A DNA stretch of 64,000 bases from Subtercola sp. PAMC28395 (GTDB taxonomy: Bacteria; Actinomycetota; Actinomycetes; Actinomycetales; Microbacteriaceae). This document shows positions 51,636 to 59,108 of the stretch, one piece after another; within the stretch, counting starts at the first letter, position 1; every line of letters starts with the position of its first letter. The DNA is taken from positions 2,480,001 through 2,544,000 of the forward strand of contig NZ_CP076547.1 in assembly GCF_018889995.1 (NCBI RefSeq). The letters run 5' to 3'. The translations under genes were made by a program, and so were the position numbers. Below the pieces are notes generated by a model that saw nothing but the letters and a program-made list of their open reading frames with translations, was not told where the DNA came from and made no database searches.

Positions 51636-53095
51636 GGGTTCTCCCTGCTGTTTCTGTGGATGCTGCCGGTGCGGTGGTCGCTGCTGGTGCCTGTTGTTGT
51701 GATGCGGACATCGGGCACTGTTGGTGCCAGAACGTGTCGAAAACGTGCGCCAGGGTGTGAGTCGGGAAGACGGGACCGGCCCTCTTCGAACAGCCGCTCG
51801 CGCAGGGTCAGACCGTCGGCTCTCGGCGCGACATATCCCCGCTTCGCCAGGATCGGCAGGACCTGCGCGATGAACTCGCTGTAGGCCAGTTCGTCACCGA
51901 AGGTCGGTTCGATCATGAAGCCGTCGACGTCAGACCCGTCCACGATCGCGATGAGCTGCTCTGCCACCTCGATCGGGTCGCCGGTCACCTGGAAACCCCG
52001 GTTCGCCTTCAGCCGAAAGCTCTCGAGCACGTCACCGACAGTGGGAACACGGTCGCCCGGTGCCGCAAAACGGTCGACGAGGGTCTGCCCCTGGTCAGAA
52101 GTGGCAGCGACCAGCGGCGTGGTCGGGTCGACCCCGCGGTAGTCGACACCAGTGAACCCCGCGTAGATCACTGCAGCGTCGTCGACGACATATAGGGCTT
52201 CGAGTTCGGCACGGCGGGCTGCCGCCTCTTCGCTGGTCGGGGCGACAACCACGGTGACCCCTGTGATGATCTTGATGTCGTCACGCCGGCGGCCGTGCGA
52301 CTCGGCGAGATCGCGGATCTCGGTGACGTGCGCGGCGGCTTTCTCGATCGTCTGGCCCTGGATGAGCACCACTTCGGCATTGCGTGCGGCGAAGGCGCGG
52401 CCCCGGGTGGAGGTACCGGCCTGGAAGAGCACGGGGCTGCGCTGTCGCGACGGCGGTACCGCGAAGTACCCCGAAGTGCGAAGATACTCGCCCGTGTATT
52501 CGGTGCGGTGCAGTCTGGCCGGGTCGACCAGCACCCCGCGCTCCCTGTCCATCACCAGGGCATCGTCATCCCAGCCGCCCTCCCAGAGAGCGAGGCTGAT
52601 GTCGACGAACTCGTCGCCGATGTCGTATCGCGAGTCGTGCGTCGTCTGCTCGGTGACGCCGAAGAGCGGGTCGACGGTGGACTGGGAACTCCCGGTGACG
52701 ATGTTCCAGCCGATGCGCCCGTCGGTGTAGTGGTCGAGGCTGGCGTAGCGCCTGGCCGAGGCGTACGGCTTCTCGACCGTCGTCGGCGACGTCACGACGA
52801 ACCCGAGCGTGCTGGTGGCCTGGGCCAGCGCGGCGATGATGAGCATGGGGTCGACGGCCGGGAACTGGATGCCCGAGGCCGCCACCTGCTCGGGCAGTTC
52901 GCCGTCGATGGTGGGGTAGCCATAGGTGTCGGCAAAGAAGAGAAAGTCGAAACCGGCCTCTTCGAGCATCTTCGAGACCATCACCCAGTAGCCGACGTCG
53001 GTGTACTTGTCGGCACGACCGTTCGGGTGGGTCCAGGTGGGCATGCCGTTGCTCGGGTTCATCATGTCGAAGACGCCGAACGAAAGAGCCTTCAT
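51632..53095 (-). CDS. LLM-class flavin-dependent monooxygenase (NtaA/SnaA/DszA type)
   Basis: A 487-residue luciferase-like TIM barrel using reduced flavin and oxygen. Group features: TWTHPNGRADKYTDVGYWV (20-38), DFLFFADTYG, LATATST-type region AALAQATSTLGFVVTSPTT, GRIGWNIVTGSSQ and FQAGTSTRGRAFAARNAEVV. Members of this group cleave C-N or C-S bonds or open heterocycles (nitrilotriacetate, dibenzothiophene sulfone). A 40-residue basic tail extends past the usual end. No flavin reductase gene is nearby. Its ATG overlaps the ADA-like stop by 4 bases. Confidence 0.92.
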   Translation of the reverse strand: MKALSFGVFDMMNPSNGMPTWTHPNGRADKYTDVGYWVMVSKMLEEAGFDFLFFADTYGYPTIDGELPEQVAASGIQFPAVDPMLIIAALAQATSTLGFVVTSPTTVEKPYASARRYASLDHYTDGRIGWNIVTGSSQSTVDPLFGVTEQTTHDSRYDIGDEFVDISLALWEGGWDDDALVMDRERGVLVDPARLHRTEYTGEYLRTSGYFAVPPSRQRSPVLFQAGTSTRGRAFAARNAEVVLIQGQTIEKAAAHVTEIRDLAESHGRRRDDIKIITGVTVVVAPTSEEAAARRAELEALYVVDDAAVIYAGFTGVDYRGVDPTTPLVAATSDQGQTLVDRFAAPGDRVPTVGDVLESFRLKANRGFQVTGDPIEVAEQLIAIVDGSDVDGFMIEPTFGDELAYSEFIAQVLPILAKRGYVAPRADGLTLRERLFEEGRSRLPDSHPGARFRHVLAPTVPDVRITTTGTSSDHRTGSIHRNSRENP

Positions 53096-54183
53096 GTCGT
53101 GGATTCCTTCGTTGGGATGTGCAGCGTCGGGATGTGCAGCGTTGGGATGTCAAGAAGCGCGTCGAGTGCCCGGATGCCCGCCGCAGCATCTGCGAGAAGA
53201 CGCGCCTTCTCCTCTGGCGAGCACCAGGCGGCTTCGATCCCGGCCAGGGCGATCTGGCTGGCCTCGGCGGCGGTGAAGCCCATGGCGGGCAGTGCAGCCG
53301 TGTATTCGAGACCGATGTCGGTTCGAAAGAAGACCGCGTCGTCGGTCGAGAGGGAGACGGGCAGGCCGGCACGCACCATCCGGGCGATCCGGTGCTGGTC
53401 GTCGAACGCCCAACCGGAGAGCACCCGGGTCGACAGCGGAGTGCACGCGAACGGCACCCCTGAATCGAGTGCTCGCTGCAGAAGTGCTTGGTCGTCGACG
53501 ATGCGGTAACCGTGGTCGACTCGGTCGCAGCCCAGCGTCTCGATGGCGTCGATGACGTTCTGGGCAGAGGCCGCCAGGGTCTCGCCCGCGTGAGCCGTGC
53601 GTTTCAGGCCGCGCTCGCCGGCGAGTTCGTATGCCTCACGGAAGCGCAGCGGCTCTTCGAAGCCTTCGGGGGTCAGATCATCCATGCCGATGCCCACGAC
53701 CTTCTCGTGCGGATGGGCGGCAATCAGTTCGACCAGTTCGACGGCGCTCTGGGCACTGTGCGAGCGGTTGATGGCCGGGATGATGCGGAAGCCGACGCCG
53801 AAGTCGGACTCTGCCTGCTCGAGACCCTGCGAGATCGAGTCGATGAGGGTCTGGTAGGAGATACCGCGCGAAACGAAGTTGAAGGGGTTGACGTAGTACT
53901 CGCGGTACTTGAGGTTGCCCGATTCGACGGCGTCGAGCACACCTTCGTAGGCGACAGTCGCGAAGTCGTCGGGGCTCACGAGAACTTCGTGGCCGGCATT
54001 GAAGACATCGAGAAAGTCGATGAGGTTGTCGTAGTCGAGGAGATCGTCGACATCGGTGCTCTTCAGCGAGACGTCGTTCTTCGCGGCCAGGTCGATCAGC
54101 CGGGCCGGCCGCATCACCGAGACGAAGTGGCAGTGCAGCTCGGCCTTGGGCAGCAGCTGCAGGTAGTCAGCGAAGGAGATCAT
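53092..54183 (-). CDS. Adenosine deaminase-like amidohydrolase, altered substrate pocket
   Basis: A 363-residue metal-dependent deaminase. All catalytic residues are present: H17/H19 (KAELHCHF), H198 and E201 (TAHAGETL), H224 (DRVDHGYR), D281/D282 (STDDAVFF). Purine-binding motifs differ: GIGMDDLTPE replaces the GxDLxGxE segment and CTPLSTRVL replaces CPxSN, so adenosine may not be the substrate. The C-terminus repeats IPTLH from a 15-bp tandem repeat. It opens the overlapping six-gene run; an inverted repeat sits 7 bases before the ATG. Confidence 0.88.
   Translation of the reverse strand: MISFADYLQLLPKAELHCHFVSVMRPARLIDLAAKNDVSLKSTDVDDLLDYDNLIDFLDVFNAGHEVLVSPDDFATVAYEGVLDAVESGNLKYREYYVNPFNFVSRGISYQTLIDSISQGLEQAESDFGVGFRIIPAINRSHSAQSAVELVELIAAHPHEKVVGIGMDDLTPEGFEEPLRFREAYELAGERGLKRTAHAGETLAASAQNVIDAIETLGCDRVDHGYRIVDDQALLQRALDSGVPFACTPLSTRVLSGWAFDDQHRIARMVRAGLPVSLSTDDAVFFRTDIGLEYTAALPAMGFTAAEASQIALAGIEAAWCSPEEKARLLADAAAGIRALDALLDIPTLHIPTLHIPTKESTT
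53114..53143. repeat. 15-bp tandem repeat at the 3' end of the ADA-like gene
   Basis: Two copies (53114-53128 and 53129-53143) differ at one base, with a partial third copy following. They are in frame and encode the repeated IPTLH pentapeptide just before the stop and the start of the monooxygenase gene. Confidence 0.85.
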
Positions 54184-54190
54184 GGTGTTT

Positions 54191-54206
54191 TGAACCTATT
54201 GGTTCA
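54191..54206 (-). promoter_or_regulatory. Candidate operator before the catabolic gene run
   Basis: A perfect inverted repeat TGAACC-TATT-GGTTCA lies 7 bases upstream of the ADA-like ATG, inside the 132-base gap after the ABM gene. Its position over the leader suits a repressor site. No clear ribosome site or -10 is visible in this gap, and no regulator gene is adjacent. Confidence 0.6.
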
Positions 54207-54315
54207 TGACGGCGGACGCCAAGCCAGGACGGGCCGTTGCGCCAAAAGTTCTCACACTTGTAACAGGCCGGATCTCACTGCAGACCGGGTTGATCTGCGT
54301 TCGCGCGGATTGCGG

Positions 54316-54594
54316 CTACTTGTACCAGGTCAGCGTCGGCGGACCGGCGAGAATGTCGCCGAGGTTCGAGGCCCCGTCGCCCGCACGCCACGCCCGGTAC
54401 GCGTTGTCATCTTCGATCGAACGCCACCGCTCCACCACGGTGATGTGGCCCGGGTCGTTCAGATCGAAGAGGGTCTCATTGCCCTCATTGCCTTCGAAGG
54501 CAGAGGTCTGCGCGAGAACGGCAGCCAGAATCTCCGGTGCGGTTTCGATGAATTCAGGGGCGACGTGCAGGTCGAGGATCGCAACAATACTCAT
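54316..54594 (-). CDS. ABM-domain (antibiotic biosynthesis monooxygenase-like) protein
   Basis: A 92-residue single-domain protein of the ABM/YgiN ferredoxin-like fold: MSIVAILDLHVAPEFIETA, then the family pattern ETLFDLNDPGHITVVERW and a final LTWYK. Such proteins act as cofactor-free monooxygenases on quinols or as small structural dimers. It lies between the deiminase gene (95-base gap) and the ADA-like gene (132-base gap), so is not clearly in either operon. The role is unknown. Confidence 0.8.
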   Translation of the reverse strand: MSIVAILDLHVAPEFIETAPEILAAVLAQTSAFEGNEGNETLFDLNDPGHITVVERWRSIEDDNAYRAWRAGDGASNLGDILAGPPTLTWYK

Positions 54595-54654
54595 GCTTCA
54601 TTTTTGCATGACACGGGGTCCGCGACATGACTGACAGCGCACAAAGACCCACGT

Positions 54655-54681
54655 TGCCTGCACGGCAGAATGCGGCAGGCA
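54655..54681 (-). other. Hairpin after the agmatine deiminase gene
   Basis: TGCCTGC (54655-54661) and GCAGGCA (54675-54681) form a perfect 7-bp stem with a 13-base loop, 8 bases past the deiminase stop. No T-run follows. It may separate this gene pair from the ABM gene. Confidence 0.35.
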
Positions 54682-54689
54682 GCCGCTTT

Positions 54690-55715
54690 TCAGCCTGCAG
54701 CGAGCGGTTCATGCTGGGTGATGCAGTGGATGCCGCCACCTCGCGCGAAGAGGGGCCGGGCATCCACGGTCACCACCGCCCGCCCCGGATAGGCGTCTTC
54801 CAGAATGCCGATGGCCTGCTCGTCGTTGGCGTCGTCGTACGAGCAGGCGATGACTCCGCCGTTCACGACGAGATGGTTGATATAGCTGAAATCGACAAAG
54901 CCCTCTGCGTCACTGAGGGTCGCCGGTGCCGGCACCTCGACGATCTGCCACGGTCTTCTGTCGGCGGTACTGCTGTTTTCAAGCGCGCGCCTGATCCCTG
55001 TCATCGCCTCGTGGTCCGGATGCCCGGCAGCAGCCTGCCCGTGAAGCAGGATCACGCCCTCGGCCGGGATCGTGGCGACGATATCGACGTGCCCCTTGGT
55101 GCCGAATCTCTCGGAGTCACGGGTGAGGCCCCGCGGGATCCAGACGACGTTGCTGACGCCGAGGGTTCTGGAGAGTTCAGCCTCGACGTCGGCTCGTGAC
55201 CAGCCGGGGTTCCTCAGCGGGTCGAGCTGAACGGTGTCGGTGACGAGAACCGTGCCGGCCCCATCCACGTGGATGCCGCCGCCCTCGTTCACCAGCCGCG
55301 AGGTGACCAGCTCTGCGCCGGCGAGCTCGGCGACGAATCGGCCGATGCGGGCGTCGTGTTCCCAGCTGGCCCACGCCTGTTGACCCCAGCCATTGAAGAC
55401 CCAATCGACCGCGCCGAGCCTGCCGTCGTCGCCCAGCACGAAGGTGGGCCCGATGTCCCGCATCCAGGCGTCGTCGAGCTCAGCGGTGACCACTTCGATT
55501 TCGCTTGCGAGGTACCGGCGCGCAACTTCTTCGTGGCCCGGGCCGACAACCATGGTCACCGGCTCGAAGTCGATGATCGAGTTCGCAACGGCCGCCCACG
55601 TCGTGCGCGCCTCATCGGCGTCGGCGGCCGTCTCGCCGAGGGTGTACCCCGACGAGGGGAACGCCATCCACGTGCGCTTGTGAGGAGCGGTCTCCGACGG
55701 CATGTGCCAGCTCAT
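54690..55715 (-). CDS. aguA: Agmatine deiminase
   Basis: Hydrolyses agmatine to N-carbamoylputrescine and ammonia. The 341-residue protein is of the porphyromonas-type PAD family: KRTWMAFPSSGYT, the substrate site DDAWMRDIGPTFV, VNEGGGIHVDGAG, catalytic His in KGHVDIVATI and the nucleophile Cys331 in GGGIHCITQ. The ATG overlaps the amidase stop by 4 bases. A longer frame upstream only overlaps the amidase gene. Together with the next gene it makes putrescine from agmatine; no arginine decarboxylase is in the window. Confidence 0.92.
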   Translation of the reverse strand: MSWHMPSETAPHKRTWMAFPSSGYTLGETAADADEARTTWAAVANSIIDFEPVTMVVGPGHEEVARRYLASEIEVVTAELDDAWMRDIGPTFVLGDDGRLGAVDWVFNGWGQQAWASWEHDARIGRFVAELAGAELVTSRLVNEGGGIHVDGAGTVLVTDTVQLDPLRNPGWSRADVEAELSRTLGVSNVVWIPRGLTRDSERFGTKGHVDIVATIPAEGVILLHGQAAAGHPDHEAMTGIRRALENSSTADRRPWQIVEVPAPATLSDAEGFVDFSYINHLVVNGGVIACSYDDANDEQAIGILEDAYPGRAVVTVDARPLFARGGGIHCITQHEPLAAG

Positions 55716-56725
55716 GCGCTGTGCTCGCCTGCGATTGCCACATCTCTGATCGGCGCGACCAGACTGCCGTAGGTATCGGGCCTCCGCGTCTTCAAGAAGG
55801 GGAACAGGGTCAGCCAGTCGTCGCGTTGCTGCAGGTCGAGGTCGGCCACGAGCACCGCGGATGCGTCGCGCGGGGCCTGCACGATCATCCGGCCGTAGGG
55901 GTCCGAGATGAACGACGAACCATAGAAGGTGATGAGCCCCTCGTTGCCCCAGCGGTTGGGCACGACCATGAAGAGGCCGTTCGCGATACCGTTGCCCACG
56001 ATCACCTGGCGCCAGAGCGGCTGCGTGTCGAAGTCGGGGTAACCGGGTTCGCTGCCGATCGCGGTCGGGTAGACGAGCAGGTTCGCGCCTGCGAGTGAGT
56101 AGGCGCGTGCCACCTCGGGGAACCACTCGTCCCAGCAGGTGGGCATGCCGAGTGCTAAGGCCGACAGTTCGCCTGGCCGATAGACAGGGTACGGCTCGGC
56201 GGCCGGCCCAGGGCGGAAGTACGTGTCTTCGTAGTAGCCCTCGGTGACCGGAATGTGCAGCTTGTGGGTGTGCCCGACCAGTTCGCCCTCGGGTGACACG
56301 ACGATCGCGGTGTTGAGGCCCAGCCTTTCTGGACTGATCGGCCCATCTGGATGATCGGACTCACGAGTGCGTGCCCCGTCGTCGCTCTGGTACAGGGAAG
56401 CGTGTACGAACACCCCGTGTTGCTGGGCGAGCTCCGCGGCGAACGCGAGGGTCGGCCCGGTGAGAAGCGCCTCTGCCTGCTCACCCTTCGATCGCTCCCC
56501 CTGTGGCACGTCGGCCGGGTACCTGCTCAGTGTCAACTCCGGCAGGAACACGATCTGGGCACCGAGACGCGCTGCACGACCGACACCCTCCCGGAGCTCG
56601 GCCTTCAGCTCGGTGAGGTCATCGTGCCAGCGATGCTGCACCAGCCCCACGCGGAGAAGGGCAGGCACGCTTTCGGCTACGGGCGACAGTGACGGCAGAG
56701 CGCCGAATGAGGTGATTTCAAGCAC
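55712..56725 (-). CDS. aguB: Carbon-nitrogen hydrolase, probable N-carbamoylputrescine amidase
   Basis: A 337-residue nitrilase-superfamily enzyme. The Glu-Lys-Cys triad is visible: E63 in FLPELTLSR, K155 in HTHKLHIPV, C197 in GMPTCWDEWFPE. CWDEWFPE and EGYYEDTYFRPG are typical of N-carbamoylputrescine amidases. The overlap with the agmatine deiminase gene supports that role. The start is given as GTG 56725; a shorter start within the first 22 residues is possible, since the catalytic domain begins near RVGLVQHRW. Confidence 0.88.
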   Translation of the reverse strand: MLEITSFGALPSLSPVAESVPALLRVGLVQHRWHDDLTELKAELREGVGRAARLGAQIVFLPELTLSRYPADVPQGERSKGEQAEALLTGPTLAFAAELAQQHGVFVHASLYQSDDGARTRESDHPDGPISPERLGLNTAIVVSPEGELVGHTHKLHIPVTEGYYEDTYFRPGPAAEPYPVYRPGELSALALGMPTCWDEWFPEVARAYSLAGANLLVYPTAIGSEPGYPDFDTQPLWRQVIVGNGIANGLFMVVPNRWGNEGLITFYGSSFISDPYGRMIVQAPRDASAVLVADLDLQQRDDWLTLFPFLKTRRPDTYGSLVAPIRDVAIAGEHSA

Positions 56726-56772
56726 AGGTCAGTTTCTCACGATGCGCGGTCTCTGCCAGGGCATGAGCTGGT

Positions 56773-56964
56773 TCACGCCGGCCCGACGAGCCCGCGATTG
56801 GTGGCAGCATCCTGTTCGATGGGAGCTCCCCACCGGACATCCTGCGCGTGCTCCGAACAGATCGTGTAGACCATTCGGAGCCCATAGAGATCAATCGTGA
56901 CCTCGTCATCGGGAAGGGCCTGGCATCCGTCGACCATGCAGTCGGTGGATCGCTCATCAGCCAT
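56773..56964 (-). CDS. Small Cys-containing hypothetical protein
   Basis: A 63-residue frame (ATG 56964) with DCMVDGCQALPDDEVTIDLY and MVYTICSEHA: three Cys and a His spaced like a small zinc-binding or beta-ribbon protein. It lies between the amidase and the Pr6Pr-like gene on the same strand. The alternating hydrophobic pattern looks protein-like and the codon use matches the neighbours, but no homologue is recognised. Function unknown. Confidence 0.6.
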   Translation of the reverse strand: MADERSTDCMVDGCQALPDDEVTIDLYGLRMVYTICSEHAQDVRWGAPIEQDAATNRGLVGPA

Positions 56965-57005
56965 GACGAGAGCCTAGGGCTGCACTGTGTCGACGCGCCA
57001 GATGT

Positions 57006-57647
57006 TCAGCGATCTCGAAGCCGCCCGAGCTGGGGTGTTGGCAGCCGACTCGTCGCGGTCAGCGCGAACGACACTGCCACGATGAGCCCGGCCAGAATCG
57101 CCGCATAGACCGCAACCGCCGAATAGCTCCCGGCCCACTGGGGGTCGAGAAAGATGTACGGATACCAGCCCACCGCCGGCCCCCGCACCAGTGTGTAGAT
57201 GCCGTAGAGCAACGGGAACCCCAGCGAGATCAGCGCCGTGCCCCAGTGCAGGCGGCGCCGGCCGGGTACGAGCAGAAAATCGACCAGCGCGTACGCCGGC
57301 ACGACGAAGTGCAGCATCTTCTCCGACGTCGGGATGAGAAACCCGTAGTTGGCCAGCCCCGCGTTCACGATGAGAAAGACGAAGGTGATTCCCGACACGA
57401 TCAAGTAGGTCGTGACGAGCGCCCGCACCGAGGTGAGCCGTTCATCCTCTACTCGTTTCGTGATCGCGTGGAACAGTAGGTACACCAGCAGCGCGACGAA
57501 CGCCAAATTGCTCTCGACGGTGAAATAGCTGAGCAGATTGGATGCCCGGCAGCTCCCCGTCGTGAAGACACAGTCGGCCCGCGAAATGAGCGCAGACACC
57601 GTCGTGACCAGCGCAGCCAGACGCAGAACGATGAAGAGGATTCTCAC
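57006..57647 (-). CDS. Pr6Pr-family integral membrane protein
   Basis: GTG 57647 (AGAGG five bases upstream) gives 213 residues with six predicted spans, including ILFIVLRLAALVTTVSALIS and TTYLIVSGITFVFLIVNAGL. The pattern SYFTVESNLAFVALLVYLLF and MLHFVVPAYALVDFLLVPG, then WYPYIFLDP, identifies the Pr6Pr (FAR-17a/AIG1-like) family of actinobacterial membrane proteins of unknown function. An in-frame GTG at 57737 would add 30 charged residues. It is divergent from the lipoprotein gene. Confidence 0.8.
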   Translation of the reverse strand: MRILFIVLRLAALVTTVSALISRADCVFTTGSCRASNLLSYFTVESNLAFVALLVYLLFHAITKRVEDERLTSVRALVTTYLIVSGITFVFLIVNAGLANYGFLIPTSEKMLHFVVPAYALVDFLLVPGRRRLHWGTALISLGFPLLYGIYTLVRGPAVGWYPYIFLDPQWAGSYSAVAVYAAILAGLIVAVSFALTATSRLPTPQLGRLRDR

Positions 57648-57998
57648 CGGACCTCTCTCACCGCTTCTCTGTCTGGGGCTGTTCTCTCGATCTTTTGTCT
57701 CGAGCTTCTGTTCCGAGATTCTTTCCCGAGCTTCCACTCTTCAGGCTACGTCGACTCCGGGCGACGGTCGCGCGCTTGGCGCAAACTGCTGCCGGGCATC
57801 CGCTGTGAGCGTAGTCACCGGTTGCCGGGCGGGCTGGGCAAGACTCTCGCCGGGCTGAACTCTGGCCGGCGCAACTCTGGTCGGCCGGGCTGAACTCTGG
57901 TCGGCACAACTCTGGTCGGTACAACAGTCACGGCATAGAGTGGGACGACCGGTTCTGGAGGTGCACTGACGATGGTTGTCATGGGAGAAGCCTCTGCG
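57648..57998. other. Divergent intergenic region with repeats
   Basis: These 351 bases separate the Pr6Pr-like gene (minus) and the lipoprotein gene (plus). I see no gene: the frames here are antisense extensions. The region holds four AACTCTGGYCGG repeats and, nearer the lipoprotein start, TAGAGT (57936-57941) as a weak -10. Confidence 0.6.
57858..57919. repeat. Four AACTCTGG(T/C)CGG repeats before the lipoprotein gene
   Basis: Copies start at 57858, 57873, 57893 and 57908, spaced 15, 20 and 15 bases, so they form two 35-base units. They end 16 bases before a TAGAGT box. The regular spacing suggests protein-binding sites, or simply a duplicated block. Confidence 0.8.
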
Positions 57999-58592
57999 AT
58001 GAACCGGAAGTCGCGGCGAGTCATTCGCGCGATGGTTGCCGGATTCCTCGGACTTGCGCTCGCCGCTGTTCTCGCCGGATGCACGGGTGGCTCGGGGCCC
58101 ACGGGGTCGCCGATGCCCACCCCGACCGTGACCGGTGGAACGGAGCCGAGCAGCGGAGACCCGACCCAGTGGGGAACCTACGGATCGCGTGCCGAAGCGT
58201 GCCTCGGTGTGGGCGGCGATGTCGTGGCGCTGGCGCTCATCCCCAACAACCTCGCCCTCATGAACGACTCGGCCGGCATCGGTGGACTCGACGATGCGAT
58301 CCAGACCATGGCCGTTGCTGCCCCTCCTGTGATCTCGGGCCACTACCTGCAGATCTCGGCGATGGTCCTCGCGTTCGGGCGCGAACTCGACACGTACAAC
58401 GCCATCGTGCATCCGCCGACAGCGACTCCGGATGCCTCGGCCGATCGGCAGCCGGCAGCGGCTTCTGCTGGGCCGGGCGTGCCGAGCCCGTCACTCTCAG
58501 CGTCGGATCCGCCTCGACCATCCTTCGACACCACCAGCTTCGGCACCCAGCTCGACGGCATCAAAGAGTGGTTGAAGACAGACTGTTCGTAA
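57999..58592 (+). CDS. Putative lipoprotein
   Basis: ATG 57999 is chosen because GGAGAA lies 9 bases upstream and the product then starts MNRKSRRVIRAMVAGFLGLA, a normal signal peptide; ATG 57972 is an alternative. The lipobox is LAGC (Cys near residue 28), followed by a Thr/Pro/Gly-rich linker. The 197-residue protein has no recognised domain; the helical part has ALALIPNNLALMNDSAGIGG and a Pro/Ser/Ala-rich segment. Probably anchored on the outer face of the membrane; function unknown. Confidence 0.75.
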   Translation: MNRKSRRVIRAMVAGFLGLALAAVLAGCTGGSGPTGSPMPTPTVTGGTEPSSGDPTQWGTYGSRAEACLGVGGDVVALALIPNNLALMNDSAGIGGLDDAIQTMAVAAPPVISGHYLQISAMVLAFGRELDTYNAIVHPPTATPDASADRQPAAASAGPGVPSPSLSASDPPRPSFDTTSFGTQLDGIKEWLKTDCS

Positions 58593-58624
58593 CCGATCAG
58601 TTACGGTAACCTTTTCGTTACGAA
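58588..58624. promoter_or_regulatory. Cluster of GTAAC half-sites before the SRPBCC-ArsR operon
   Basis: CGTAAC (58588-58593) and GTTACG (58600-58605) form a perfect inverted repeat with 6-base spacing; GTAAC follows at 58606-58610, and TTCGTTACGAA (58614-58624) is itself a 5-bp inverted repeat. Four half-sites in 37 bases, 38 bases before the SRPBCC start, look like an operator for the ArsR-type protein encoded two genes on. Confidence 0.6.
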
Positions 58625-58661
58625 TGGTCTTCAGGCACCAGCCCGCTCGCGACAGAACAGG

Positions 58662-59108
58662 ATGATCGACATGCACTTCTTCGAATCGAAAGCCCGTATC
58701 GCTGCTGCACCAGAAGCAGTGTGGAAGCACCTTGTGAACACCGCCGCATGGCCCGACTGGGATTCGGGTGTCGAGGGCGTCGACGGCACTGTCGTGCTCG
58801 GCTCGACCCTCAAGATCCGCTCGGCCGCCGCGCCTGGGCGCACCTTCCCCGTCAAGGTCACCACCATCGACGAACCACGCACCCTGGTCTTCACCGGCGG
58901 TATGCCCCTGGGTTTGTTCAAGGGCGTGCGTACATACAGCTTGGCGCCTGTGGCAGGCGCTGCCGAGACCGATTTCACGATGCGCGAGGAGTACACAGGT
59001 GCAATGCTCGGGATGATCTGGAAGTCGATCCCCGATCTCAATCCGTCGTTCGCTCAATTCGCCTCAGGCCTCAAAGCCGTCTCCGAGAACGTGTCTTCGG
59101 CCCGATGA
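58662..59108 (+). CDS. SRPBCC-domain (polyketide cyclase/CoxG-like) protein
   Basis: A 148-residue helix-grip protein: FFESKARIAAAPEAVWKHLV, then TAAWPDWDSGVEGVDG and TFPVKVTTIDEPRTLVFTGG, the START-like ligand-cavity fold. Two ATGs (58662 and 58671) are possible. Members bind hydrophobic ligands; none is known here. Its stop overlaps the ArsR gene start by 4 bases. Confidence 0.85.
   Translation: MIDMHFFESKARIAAAPEAVWKHLVNTAAWPDWDSGVEGVDGTVVLGSTLKIRSAAAPGRTFPVKVTTIDEPRTLVFTGGMPLGLFKGVRTYSLAPVAGAAETDFTMREEYTGAMLGMIWKSIPDLNPSFAQFASGLKAVSENVSSAR

Noticed and set aside
47395..56725. Genomic island or mobile element
   Set aside because: The region is accessory in content, but no integrase, transposase, attachment repeat or tRNA edge is visible and composition looks like the rest by eye.
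57741..58412. A 223-residue minus-strand frame extending over the divergent spacer
   Set aside because: It is antisense to the lipoprotein gene, whose signal peptide and lipobox are convincing, and its C-terminus is made of the spacer repeats.
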